Positions 1-6,584 of a DNA stretch of 16,220 nt are shown piece by piece. The position numbers were made by a program, and so were the translations under genes. Source of the stretch: Actinomycetes bacterium. Its GTDB lineage: Bacteria > Actinomycetota > Acidimicrobiia > Acidimicrobiales > Bog-793. Within the stretch, counting starts at the first letter, position 1, and every line of letters begins with the position of its first letter. A model generated the notes under the pieces. It worked only from the letters and a program-made list of their open reading frames with translations, was not told where the DNA came from and ran no database searches. The stretch lies in NCBI GenBank assembly GCA_021821585.1, contig JAKACF010000029.1:1-16220 (forward strand), in the 5' to 3' direction.

Positions 1-259
1 CGAACCCGCCGGAGACGGCGGAGATGGCGGGCATCGCGCCGTCGGTGAACGCCTTCAGGTCCATGCCGGCGCAGAAGGCCCGGTCGCCGGCGCCGGTCAC
101 GACGACGACGGCGACCCCGGCGTCCTCGGCGAGCTCGTCGAGGGCCCGGGCGATCCCTTGCGAGACGGCGACGTTGATGGCATTGCGTTGCTCGGGGCGG
201 TTGATCGTGAGGATCTCGACGTTGCCTCGCCGCTCACGCAGCACGGCGTCCTCGGTCAT
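1..259 (-). CDS. Enoyl-CoA hydratase/isomerase (crotonase) family protein, N-terminal part, cut by window edge
   Basis: The first 86 codons of a crotonase-fold protein are present; the rest lies left of the window. The N-terminus begins MTEDAVLRERRGNVEILTIN, followed by RPEQRNAIN (about residues 21-29) and the oxyanion-hole segment GDRAFCAGMDLKAF near residues 63-76. This is the layout of enoyl-CoA hydratase/carnitinyl-CoA dehydratase-like crotonases, normally about 255-265 residues. A strong ribosome site, GGAGGG, lies 7 bases before the ATG. It is the last visible gene of the minus-strand operon, 33 bp after the CoA-ligase stop. The AFCAGMDLKAF motif is not that of the ring-opening hydrolase BadI, which has FCTGGD at this place. 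The catalytic glutamate region is outside the window, so hydratase versus isomerase cannot be decided. The family is sure; the reaction is not. Confidence 0.88.
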   Translation of the reverse strand, partial: MTEDAVLRERRGNVEILTINRPEQRNAINVAVSQGIARALDELAEDAGVAVVVVTGAGDRAFCAGMDLKAFTDGAMPAISAVSGGF

Positions 260-292
260 GGTCGCTCCCTCCTGCTCGTGCGCCGGAGCGCC

Positions 293-1915
293 CTATGGTT
301 GCCCGTCGGCTCCGGCCGGGGACGGGGAGCCTGGTTGCGGCCAGCCCCGGCGGAGGACGTGCCGCTGCAGCTTCCCCGAGGGGGTGCGGGGGAGGGCGGC
401 GACGAACGTGACACTGCGCGGCACCATATAGGCCACCAGGTGGTCCCGCACGAGCTGCAGCAAGGACCGTTCGAGGTCCTCGGAGGGCGCCTGGCCCGGT
501 GCGAGCACGGCGAAGGCACGAAGGCGCGAGGCGCCGATCCCGTCCGGCAGGGCGACGACGGCGACGTCCTCGACCGCCGGATGCCCGGCGAGGACGGCCT
601 CGATCTCCATCGGGGCCACCGAGATGCCCCCGACCATCTCGAGGTCGTCGCTCCGGCCATGGTGGTGCACGAGGCCGTCGCCGTCCACGATGACCCGGTC
701 GCCCGTGCAGAGCCAGTCGCCGGAGAGGATCCGTTCGCTCTCCTCCGGCCGGTTGTGGTAGCCGACCATGAGGGTCGGTCCTTGGACCCACAAGGTGCCC
801 ATCTCGCCGGGCTCGACGAGCTCGCGACGCTCGTCGCGCACGCCGAGCGTGTAGCCCGGCATGGCGCGCCCGAAGGTGCCCGGGGTGCAGTCGCGGAGGG
901 TGTTGGCGACGAACAGGTGCCCCACCTCGGTCGAGCCGAGCCCGTTCAGGATGGTCGCGCCGAGGAAGTCGGCCGCGTGCTCCTGGATCGCCGGCGCCAG
1001 GGCCTCTCCGGCGGAGAGGCAGGCGCGCAGCGACCGGAACGGCGAGGCTTCTCCCTCGGTGACGAGGACGGCGTAGAAGGTCGGGACCGCGAAGAGCACG
1101 GTCGGGCGCGCACGCGCCATGAGCTCGGAGACCGCCGCGACGGTCGGCAGCGCCCGTTGCAGGACGGCGCCGACGCCGGTCGAGAGCACGCAGAGCACGC
1201 TGTTGCCGAGCCCGTACGAGAAGTAGGCGCGCGAGACCGAGAAGAACACGTCGTCGGGGGTCGGCTCGAGGATCGTCCGGATGACCTCGGCGTGGTGGGC
1301 GACGTCGGAGTGCCGGTGCAGGACGAGCTTCGGGGTCCCGGTCGTCCCCGAGGTGTACTGGCCGTAGAGGAGGGCGTTCTCCGGCAGCGCTGCTGCCGGG
1401 GTGGCCGGCTGCCGGGGGCCCCGCGCCTCGAGCTCGCTCGCGGTCAGCACGGAGAGCCCGGGGAAGTGGGGGACGAGCTCGTCCTCGCAGACGACGAGGG
1501 TCGGACGGGCGTCGGCCGTCATGAAGGCGTAGTCGTGCGCCGTCAGTCGTGGGTTGACCGGCACGGGAACGGCGCCGAGGCGGGCCGCACCGAGGAAGGC
1601 CAGCACGAAGGCGATCCGGTCGTGGGTCGCCACGAGCACCGGTCGCTCGGGGCGTGCGCCCCGTTCGGCGAGCAAGGTGGCGGACGACGCGATGGCGGCG
1701 TGGAGCTCCTCGTAGCTCCACGGCCGGCCGTCGTCCAGGTAGGCGCGCCGGTCCATCCAGCCGGACTGGCGAGCCAGATCCTCGAGCCAGGCCGTCACGT
1801 TGTGCGCGCTCGTGCGCACGCCGGTCGGGCCCGGTCGCCGGGGACCGAGCGCCGTGCCGAGCGGCCCGGCCTCGGCCTCGGCGAGTCGTCGTGCTGCCTG
1901 CGTGTCTGCGGACAC
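293..1915 (-). CDS. Benzoate-CoA ligase family AMP-forming acyl-CoA synthetase
   Basis: This enzyme would activate an aromatic or alicyclic carboxylate with ATP and CoA, giving the acyl-CoA, AMP and pyrophosphate; it is soluble, with no membrane segment or signal peptide. The 540 residues carry the P-loop YTSGTTGTPK (187-196), the segment FSYGLGNS (232-239) highly typical of benzoate-CoA ligases, GLGSTE (325-330), TGDR (404-407), GRSDDLEMVGG (420-430) and the C-terminal PSGKLQR with the adenylation lysine near 515. The P-loop is followed by LVLH rather than the common GV.H. The frame stays open far upstream, but I chose the GTG at 1915: it has GGAGGGGAGGAGG just upstream and lies 44 bp after the crotonase stop. 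The first ~38 residues precede the conserved fold and are alanine- and arginine-rich. Benzoate, aminobenzoate, salicylate and cyclohexanecarboxylate are all possible substrates. Confidence 0.92.
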   Translation of the reverse strand: MSADTQAARRLAEAEAGPLGTALGPRRPGPTGVRTSAHNVTAWLEDLARQSGWMDRRAYLDDGRPWSYEELHAAIASSATLLAERGARPERPVLVATHDRIAFVLAFLGAARLGAVPVPVNPRLTAHDYAFMTADARPTLVVCEDELVPHFPGLSVLTASELEARGPRQPATPAAALPENALLYGQYTSGTTGTPKLVLHRHSDVAHHAEVIRTILEPTPDDVFFSVSRAYFSYGLGNSVLCVLSTGVGAVLQRALPTVAAVSELMARARPTVLFAVPTFYAVLVTEGEASPFRSLRACLSAGEALAPAIQEHAADFLGATILNGLGSTEVGHLFVANTLRDCTPGTFGRAMPGYTLGVRDERRELVEPGEMGTLWVQGPTLMVGYHNRPEESERILSGDWLCTGDRVIVDGDGLVHHHGRSDDLEMVGGISVAPMEIEAVLAGHPAVEDVAVVALPDGIGASRLRAFAVLAPGQAPSEDLERSLLQLVRDHLVAYMVPRSVTFVAALPRTPSGKLQRHVLRRGWPQPGSPSPAGADGQP

Positions 1916-1959
1916 GGCCTCCTCCCCTCCTGGTGGCCCGATCGAGCTGGTGGGCGTCG

Positions 1960-2787
1960 CTAGCGGCCCTGCCACGCGGGCGGTCGCTTCGCGTTGAAGG
2001 CCGCGTGGAACTCCGCGTGGTCGGCGCTCTTCATGAGCAGGGCCTGGGTCATCGCTTCCAGCTCGATGGCCGCCGAGAGGGGCATGTCGAGCTCGCGGGA
2101 GAGCAGCGCCTTGGTCTGGGCGTAGGCGAACGAGGGCCCGGTCGCAAGCCGCTGGGCGAGGGCGTCGGCCTTGGTGTCGAGCTCGTCGTCGGCGACGAGC
2201 TCCGAGACGAGGCCGTACCGGTCGGCGGTCGCTGCGTCGATCGTGTCGCCGAGCATCAGCAGCTGCGTGGCCCGACCGAAGCCGACGATGCGGGGCAGCA
2301 GGTAGGCCGAGCCCATGTCGGCACCGGCCAGGCCGACCTTGGTGAACAGGAAGGCGAACCGGGCCGAGCGCGTGAGCAGCCGGAAGTCCGAGGCGAGGGC
2401 GATCACCGAGCCGGCTCCGGCGGCGATCCCGTGGATGGCGGCGATGATCGGCACCGGGCACTCCCGCATGGCCTTCACCACCTCCCCGGTCATCCGTGTG
2501 AAGTCGAGCAGCTCGTCCGGGCGCATCTTGAGGAGCTCGCCGATGATCTCGTTCACGTCGCCGCCGGAGCAGAACGCCTTGCCTTCGCCGCGGATGACCA
2601 GCGCCCGGACGTCGTCCCGTTGGGGGAGCTCGCGCAGCAGGTCGCGCAGGTCCGCGTAGCTCTGGAACGTCAGGGCGTTCAGCTTGTCCGGTCGGTTCAA
2701 GGTGAGCGTGGCGATCCGGTCGGCAACCTTCAGGTCGAAGTGCTGCCAGTCGGACGTGGGGCTGACCGAACCACGGAAGGGGCTCAT
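1960..2787 (-). CDS. Crotonase-family protein with altered active site (annotated type: enoyl-CoA hydratase family)
   Basis: A 275-residue crotonase-fold protein acting on an acyl-CoA. The oxyanion-hole segments are clear: FCSGGD (72-77) and HGIAAGAG (119-126). By motif alignment to rat mitochondrial enoyl-CoA hydratase, the two acid/base glutamates (Glu144, Glu164) fall on Val128 and Phe148. Instead Asp157 in GLAGADMG (152-159) sits where dienoyl-CoA isomerase and 4-chlorobenzoyl-CoA dehalogenase carry their working aspartate. So a plain syn-hydratase is doubtful; isomerisation, hydrolysis or a special hydration is possible. The same ADMG/CDMG sub-family is, from memory, found beside benzoate-CoA-ligase-type enzymes in 2-aminobenzoyl-CoA/salicylyl-CoA clusters. 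The ATG at 2787 follows GAGGAG at 8 bases. It lies between the acyl-CoA dehydrogenase (115 bp upstream) and the ligase. Confidence 0.9.
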   Translation of the reverse strand: MSPFRGSVSPTSDWQHFDLKVADRIATLTLNRPDKLNALTFQSYADLRDLLRELPQRDDVRALVIRGEGKAFCSGGDVNEIIGELLKMRPDELLDFTRMTGEVVKAMRECPVPIIAAIHGIAAGAGSVIALASDFRLLTRSARFAFLFTKVGLAGADMGSAYLLPRIVGFGRATQLLMLGDTIDAATADRYGLVSELVADDELDTKADALAQRLATGPSFAYAQTKALLSRELDMPLSAAIELEAMTQALLMKSADHAEFHAAFNAKRPPAWQGR

Positions 2788-2881
2788 CGGCGGATCTCCT
2801 CGGGGGAAGTGTGGCGCATGCGGATGGGGTTGACGTGGGGCGCTGCGGCCACGGCCGCCGGGGAGGCGGGGCCGCCATGGC

Positions 2882-2896
2882 GGGCGGGACCCGCCC
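2882..2896 (-). terminator. Short GC hairpin after the acyl-CoA dehydrogenase stop
   Basis: A 6-bp perfect stem, GGGCGG/CCGCCC with a GAC loop on the plus-strand reading, lies 6 bases beyond the stop codon of the acyl-CoA dehydrogenase, inside the only sizeable gap (115 bp) of the minus-strand operon. There is no T-tract. It could be a weak terminator or an mRNA-processing or attenuation element that lowers expression of the crotonase and ligase genes. It may also be chance in such GC-rich DNA. Confidence 0.25.
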
Positions 2897-2902
2897 CGGT
2901 CC

Positions 2903-4081
2903 TCACGGGCGCAGCCCCCGGGCGATGATCGTGCGCTGGACCTCCGAGGCGCCCTCGTAGATGCGGGTGGCGCGCACGTCCCGGTAGAGGTGCTCGAGCA
3001 CGTGTCCTTGCACGAGGCCGCGAGCGCCGTGGAGCTGGAGGGCCCGGTCGACGACCCGCTGGGCGGTCTCGGTGGCGAAGAGCTTGGCCATGGCCGAACG
3101 GCGTGTCACCTCTGCTCGTTCGGCGCCGGCGTCGTAGGCGGCGGCGGCGGCGACGACGAGGAGGCGGGCAGCCTCGAGCTCGGTGGCCATGTCGGCGAGC
3201 AGGTGCGCCACCGCCTCCTGGTCCGCAAGGGGACCCCCGAAGGCGTGGCGCTGCGCCGTGTACGAGAGGGCCGCTTCCAGGGCCGCCTGGCCCATGCCGA
3301 CGGCGAATGCACCGACGCTCGGCCGGAAGAGGTCGAGGGTGGACATGGCGACGCGAAAGCCACGGTCGACCTCTCCGAGGACGTCCGCCTCGCCGACCTC
3401 GACGCCGTCGAGGACGAGCCGCCCGATGGGATGGGGTGAGAGCAGCTCGAGGGGCTCGCCGCGCAGGCCGGAACGCGCTGCAGGGAGCGCGAAGGCGGTC
3501 ACGCCCCGGGCACCAGTGCCCGGGGTGGTCCGGGCGAAGATCGTGTAGACGTCGGCGTCCGGGGCGTTCGAGATCCACAGCTTCTCGCCGAACAGGCGCC
3601 AGCGGTCGCCGGCGCGCTCGGCCCGGAGCGAGAGGGCGGCGGCGTCGGAGCCGGCGCCCGGCTCGCTCAGGGCGAAGGCGGCCACGGCCTCGCCGCGGGC
3701 GATGGCGGGGATCCACCGCTGGACGGTCGCCTCGCCACCGTGCTGCAGGATCGGGTAGCCCCCGAGCCCCTGCAGCGCGAGCGCCGTCTCGGCCTCGGTG
3801 GACACCCTCGCCAGGCCTTCGCGAAGGCAGCACAGCTCCGTGGCCGTCGCCTGCCCCTGGGGGCGGCCGGTCGCGGCGCCCGGGTAGAGCGCCTCGAGGA
3901 GGCCGTGACGCGCCATCGCCAGGAGGAGCGGGCGGTTGACTCGGCCTCGGGTGCCCGTGCCGGCGACGTCGAGCAGCTCGGAGGCGGCGAGCGCCCTGAT
4001 CTCCTCGACGCGTGCCCGGCGCAGCCCGTCGTCGCGGTGGGTCGCGCCTGCGGGCGAGACCGTCGCGTCCGAGACGGCCAT
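2903..4081 (-). CDS. Acyl-CoA dehydrogenase, FAD-dependent
   Basis: A 392-residue flavoprotein that would introduce an alpha-beta double bond into an acyl-CoA and pass electrons to ETF. The FAD/substrate signature AFALSEPGAGSD is at 135-146 and the flavin-stacking segment EKLWISNA at 166-173. The usual C-terminal base is present: Glu376 in RIYEGASEVQR. Length is normal for the family. The first ~50 residues are poorly conserved-looking, so a start slightly downstream is possible, but the ATG at 4081 is only 4 bp after the SDR stop, which suggests translational coupling; no strong ribosome site is seen. The segment QGLGGYPI (104-111) recalls, from memory, the dehydrogenases of 2-aminobenzoyl-CoA-type clusters. 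A cyclohexanecarboxyl-CoA dehydrogenase (AliB/BadJ) role is the main alternative. Confidence 0.93.
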   Translation of the reverse strand: MAVSDATVSPAGATHRDDGLRRARVEEIRALAASELLDVAGTGTRGRVNRPLLLAMARHGLLEALYPGAATGRPQGQATATELCCLREGLARVSTEAETALALQGLGGYPILQHGGEATVQRWIPAIARGEAVAAFALSEPGAGSDAAALSLRAERAGDRWRLFGEKLWISNAPDADVYTIFARTTPGTGARGVTAFALPAARSGLRGEPLELLSPHPIGRLVLDGVEVGEADVLGEVDRGFRVAMSTLDLFRPSVGAFAVGMGQAALEAALSYTAQRHAFGGPLADQEAVAHLLADMATELEAARLLVVAAAAAYDAGAERAEVTRRSAMAKLFATETAQRVVDRALQLHGARGLVQGHVLEHLYRDVRATRIYEGASEVQRTIIARGLRP

Positions 4082-4085
4082 CGCC

Positions 4086-4841
4086 CTAGCCGACCATCGT
4101 CAGGCCGCCGCTCACGCTGATCACCTGGCCGGTCACGTACGAGGCGCGCTCGGACGCGAGGTAGGTGACGACGTCGGCGATCTCCTCAGGCTGGCCGAAG
4201 CGCCGCAGCGGGATGGCCCGGAGCAGGGCGTCCTGGATCTTCTGCGGCTGGGCATGCAGGAGCGGCGTCTCCGTGGGGCCCGGCGCGACGCAGTTGACGT
4301 GCACGGCGTGACGCGCCATCTCGCGCGCCAGGGACTTGGTGAAGGAGATGACCCCGCCCTTTGCGCTCGCGTAGGCGGTCTCCCCGAGGCTGCCGACGCG
4401 ACCGGCGTCGCTCGAGATGTTCACGACGCGCCCGGGCCGACCTTCCGCTACAAGGGGCGCCAGGTACGAGCGGCAGATCCAGATGGGCCCGAGGAGGTTG
4501 AGGGCGATGACGTTCTCGATGAAGTCCGGCTCGTTCTCGAGGAAGGGCTGCCCGGCGTTCCAGCCGGCCCCGTTGACGATGACGTCGACGAGGCCGAGCG
4601 CTCGCTCCGTCGCACGCTGCAGGGCCTCGATGCTCGCTCGGCTGCGGACGTCGACGGAGAAGGCTTCGGCCTTGCCCCCTCGGGCTGCGACCTGCTCGGC
4701 CGCCGTGGTGGCGGCGTCCAGGTTGATGTCGGCAACGGCCACGGTGGCGCCGGCCTCGGCGAGGGTAAGCGCCACCGCCCGACCGATGCCCGAAGCCGCA
4801 CCGGTCACCACCGCCGTCCTGCCCTCCAGGCTGATGCGCAC
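4086..4841 (-). CDS. Short-chain dehydrogenase, BadH-like (2-hydroxycyclohexanecarboxyl-CoA dehydrogenase type)
   Basis: A classical SDR of 251 residues. It shows the nucleotide motif TGAASGIG (13-20), an acidic residue after strand 2 (Asp38 in VADIN) indicating NAD, NGAG (90-93) in place of the usual NNAG, and the catalytic Ser143 or Ser144, Tyr157 and Lys161 (ISSDAGRVG...AYASAK). The stretch NISSDAGRVGSLGE and the C-terminus ISVSGGLTMVG are remembered features of BadH, which oxidises 2-hydroxycyclohexane-1-carboxyl-CoA. It would oxidise the beta-hydroxyacyl-CoA made by the operon. The frame is open to an ATG at 4892, but I chose the GTG at 4841: GGAGGTG precedes it at 5-6 bases, the protein then begins at the usual place (VRISLEGRTAVVTG), and the longer form would start inside the operator region. 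It is first gene of the minus operon. Generic 3-oxoacyl-ACP/CoA reductase is the alternative. Confidence 0.9.
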   Translation of the reverse strand: MRISLEGRTAVVTGAASGIGRAVALTLAEAGATVAVADINLDAATTAAEQVAARGGKAEAFSVDVRSRASIEALQRATERALGLVDVIVNGAGWNAGQPFLENEPDFIENVIALNLLGPIWICRSYLAPLVAEGRPGRVVNISSDAGRVGSLGETAYASAKGGVISFTKSLAREMARHAVHVNCVAPGPTETPLLHAQPQKIQDALLRAIPLRRFGQPEEIADVVTYLASERASYVTGQVISVSGGLTMVG

Positions 4842-4877
4842 GTCCCACCTCCGACGCCGGCGTCCACGGTGACAAAA

Positions 4878-4891
4878 TGAACACTCACTCA
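4878..4891. promoter_or_regulatory. Candidate TetR operator copy 1 (TGAACACTCACTCA)
   Basis: This 14-bp element matches copy 2 (4899-4912) at 11 of 14 bases and is spaced exactly 21 bp from it, two helical turns. It also matches the reverse complement of copy 3 (4997-5010) at 11 of 14. The shared pattern is TGAAYASYCRYTCA, a degenerate palindrome TGA...TCA. It lies in the leader of the minus operon, roughly 21-34 bases after its predicted transcription start. Confidence 0.6.
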
Positions 4892-4896
4892 CGTGG

Positions 4897-4914
4897 ACTG
4901 AATACTCGTTCAGT
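4897..4914. promoter_or_regulatory. Candidate TetR operator copy 2, perfect inverted repeat ACTGAA-N6-TTCAGT
   Basis: Six-base arms form a perfect inverted repeat around a 6-bp centre; the core TGAATACTCGTTCA is at 4899-4912. It overlaps the predicted transcription start of the minus operon, so a bound repressor would block initiation. The style (TGAAT...TTCA) resembles sites of fatty-acyl-CoA-responsive TetR regulators such as Bacillus FadR. The neighbouring TetR gene is the obvious candidate binder. Confidence 0.68.
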
Positions 4915-4918
4915 AGCG

Positions 4919-4947
4919 AAGCTAGGCCGGAATCTGTTGTCCGTCAA
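4919..4947 (-). promoter_or_regulatory. Predicted sigma-70-type promoter of the minus-strand catabolic operon
   Basis: On the minus strand, TTGACG (bases 4942-4947) is followed after 17 bp by TAGCTT (4919-4924). Transcription would start near 4912, giving a leader of about 70 bases before the GTG at 4841. The start point falls inside operator copy 2. The -35 is 5 of 6 to consensus; the -10 keeps the TA....T positions. Confidence 0.55.
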
Positions 4948-4996
4948 GGTCATGGTCGTACGACGGCACCGGAGTAGGATGGCGGTTCGATGGGAA

Positions 4997-5010
4997 TGAG
5001 CGGCTGTTCA
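4997..5010. promoter_or_regulatory. Candidate TetR operator copy 3 (inverted), upstream of tetR
   Basis: The plus strand reads TGAGCGGCTGTTCA; its reverse complement TGAACAGCCGCTCA matches copy 1 at 11 of 14 bases. It ends 20 bp before the tetR ATG, where binding would repress tetR itself. No convincing -35/-10 pair was found for tetR, so the exact promoter it would block is unknown. Confidence 0.48.
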
Positions 5011-5030
5011 ACAAAAGAGCGGGGAGGTCG

Positions 5031-5744
5031 ATGGAGCGCGACGCGACCGGGATGACGGTAGGGCCGGAGGCGATCCGGGCAGCTCGCACGTCGTGGCGGC
5101 GGCGCCAGATCGTGGATGCGGCGACCCGCCTCATGGGGGAGCAGGGCTACCACGACATGTCGGTGAGCGCGCTGGCGCGCGAGGCCGGCATCAGCGTCGG
5201 CACCGTCTACCAGTACCTGGACAACAAGGAGAGCATCCTCCTCGCCGTCCTGGAGGATGTCCTCGACACCTATGCGGCCGAGGTCCCGGCCGCGATGGTC
5301 GGCCTGGTGGACCCGGTCGAGCGCCTTGCCGCCGGCTTCCTCGCTTATCTCGACGTCGTCGACGGCCGCCGGGCGGCCGCCGTCCTCGCGTATCGAGAGA
5401 GCCACTCGCTCAGCCGAGAGGCGCTGCAGCGGGTCATCGCGCTCGAGGTGGCCACGACCGGCCTGCTCGTGGCCGAGCTCCGTGCCGGGAGCGCGACGGG
5501 CGCGCTGCGGGCGCACGACGCCGAGCTCGTCGGGTGGAACCTCACGATGCTCGCCCACATGTGGGCGCTCAAGCATCGACACCTCGGGGCGTACCGGGAC
5601 GTGGGCGTCTACGGGAGGGCACAGCTGTCGACCGTCCTCTGCGGGCTGCTGGCCGACGCCGCGCGCGAGCGCTATGGCTCCTTCCTGGAGCCGACGGGCG
5701 CGCTGCCGGCCCAGGCAGCCCGACGCGGCGGGGGGTCGCCGTGA
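5031..5744 (+). CDS. TetR/AcrR family transcriptional regulator
   Basis: A 237-residue one-component repressor. The N-terminal DNA-binding domain spans about residues 24-72: RRRQIVDAATRLMGEQGYHD then the helix-turn-helix VSALAREAGISVGTVYQYLDNKES, a textbook TetR signature. The remaining helical region (about 80-215) is the ligand pocket and dimer interface and shows no sub-family I can name. The ATG at 5031 follows GGGGAGG by 3 bases. The gene is divergent from the acyl-CoA catabolic operon and is followed with a 4-bp overlap (GTGA) by a second SDR. Three related 14-bp elements between it and the operon suggest that it represses both directions, with an acyl-CoA of the pathway as likely inducer; that last point is inference. 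Confidence 0.93.
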   Translation: MERDATGMTVGPEAIRAARTSWRRRQIVDAATRLMGEQGYHDMSVSALAREAGISVGTVYQYLDNKESILLAVLEDVLDTYAAEVPAAMVGLVDPVERLAAGFLAYLDVVDGRRAAAVLAYRESHSLSREALQRVIALEVATTGLLVAELRAGSATGALRAHDAELVGWNLTMLAHMWALKHRHLGAYRDVGVYGRAQLSTVLCGLLADAARERYGSFLEPTGALPAQAARRGGGSP

Positions 5745-6478
5745 CGGCCCGGTGCGCGCTCGTCACGGGGGCGTCCCGAGGCATCGGAGCGGCCATCTCC
5801 CGCCGGTTGGCGGCCGAGGGATTCGAGCTGACGCTGACGGCTCGCAACGAGGGGCCGCTCGCGGCCCTGGGGGAGGAGCTGGCCGCCGCCGGGGCGCGGG
5901 TGCACACGGTGACGGCAGACCTGTCGAGCGAGGACGGGGTCGAGCGGGTCGCCGCTGCCCACCTGGAGCGGCAGCCGCGCCTGCACCTGCTCGTGCTGAA
6001 TGCCGGGATGGCCCTCGCCGGACCGGTCGCGGACTTCCCGCTGCGCCGCCTCGACCGGATGGTCGCGGTCAACGTGCGGGCGCCGCTCCGCCTCGTCCAG
6101 GTGTGCCTGCCGGCCCTCCGGGCGGCAGCGGGCGAGGATCCGGAGCGTGGCACTCGCGTGGTCGCGCTCGCATCGATGTCCGGCGTCGTGGCCGAGCCGC
6201 AGCTCGGTCCCTACGGCGCGACGAAGGCGGCGCTCATCTCGCTGTGCGAGGCGATCTCGGTCGAGGAATCGGGGAACGGCGTCAACGCCACGGCGCTGTC
6301 GCCCGGCTTCGTCGACACCGACATGGGCGCCTGGGCGACCGACCACATCGACCGGTCGTCGATGCTCGCCGCAGAGGACGTCGCCGAGCTCGTGGTCGCG
6401 CTGACCCACCTGACGGCGCGGGCGGTGGTGCCGAACCTCGTGGTCTCCCGCGCCGGTGACCAGCTCTGGCGGGCCTGA
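5741..6478 (+). CDS. Short-chain dehydrogenase/reductase
   Basis: A 245-residue classical SDR. The cofactor motif is TGASRGIG (9-16); Arg35 after strand 2 (LTARN) suggests NADP(H). NAG is at 87-89, and the catalytic Ser145 or Ser147, Tyr158 and Lys162 (ASMSGVV...PYGATK) are present. SPGFVDTDM follows at 187-195, as in FabG-like enzymes. The GTG start at 5741 overlaps the tetR stop by 4 bp, so the two genes are translationally coupled. The substrate is not evident; co-transcription with the regulator suggests a role tied to the divergent pathway, perhaps a carbonyl reduction using NADPH in contrast to the NAD-type SDR of that operon. A hairpin follows 17 bases after the stop. Confidence 0.92.
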   Translation: MTARCALVTGASRGIGAAISRRLAAEGFELTLTARNEGPLAALGEELAAAGARVHTVTADLSSEDGVERVAAAHLERQPRLHLLVLNAGMALAGPVADFPLRRLDRMVAVNVRAPLRLVQVCLPALRAAAGEDPERGTRVVALASMSGVVAEPQLGPYGATKAALISLCEAISVEESGNGVNATALSPGFVDTDMGAWATDHIDRSSMLAAEDVAELVVALTHLTARAVVPNLVVSRAGDQLWRA

Positions 6479-6495
6479 GGGGGGCGCCGAGCAGG

Positions 6496-6512
6496 CCCCA
6501 CGGGTCGTGGGG
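6496..6512 (+). terminator. Hairpin terminator candidate after the tetR-SDR pair
   Basis: CCCCACG (6496-6502), loop GGT, CGTGGGG (6506-6512): a perfect 7-bp, GC-rich stem beginning 17 bases beyond the SDR stop. No T-tract follows, which is common for actinobacterial terminators. Its position between the SDR and the separately regulated iclR gene supports a terminator role. Confidence 0.5.
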
Positions 6513-6562
6513 GCGACGAGTACGCGCCGCAGGTTCGCCGCGGGCCGCAACGGCGCGCAACT

Positions 6563-6584
6563 TAACATGTCCCATATGTCGGAA
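6563..6584 (+). promoter_or_regulatory. Predicted iclR -10 element with overlapping IclR-type operator
   Basis: TAACAT (6563-6568) is a fair -10 box placed 7 bases before A6576, the first base of an in-frame ATG, which suggests a leaderless transcript. No good -35 is seen. Overlapping it, TGTCCC (6568-6573) and CGGAA (6580-6584) are separated by 6 bp, the same half-sites and spacing as TGTCCC-N6-CGGGA at 7416-7432 before the downstream operon. This supports autoregulation by the IclR protein. Confidence 0.42.

Noticed and set aside
158..1963. A 601-codon open frame on the plus strand
   Set aside because: Antisense shadow of the CoA ligase and crotonase genes; low-complexity composition and no motif.
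1916..2878. Upstream in-frame extension of the CoA ligase to 861 residues
   Set aside because: The extension overlaps the crotonase gene in another frame and is Arg/Ala/Pro-rich without motif; the GTG at 1915 has a strong ribosome site and gives normal family length.
3130..3165. Run of GGC/GAC triplets resembling a simple repeat
   Set aside because: It encodes an alanine-rich helix of the acyl-CoA dehydrogenase and reflects codon bias, not a repeat element.
4842..4892. Longer start (ATG 4892) for the BadH-like SDR
   Set aside because: It would begin close to the operator region with Arg-rich, non-conserved residues; the GTG at 4841 has GGAGGTG and starts at the usual SDR N-terminus.
4955..4964. 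10-bp palindrome GTCGTACGAC between the two divergent genes
   Set aside because: Perfect but short, does not extend, and does not match the repeated TetR-type element; could be chance.
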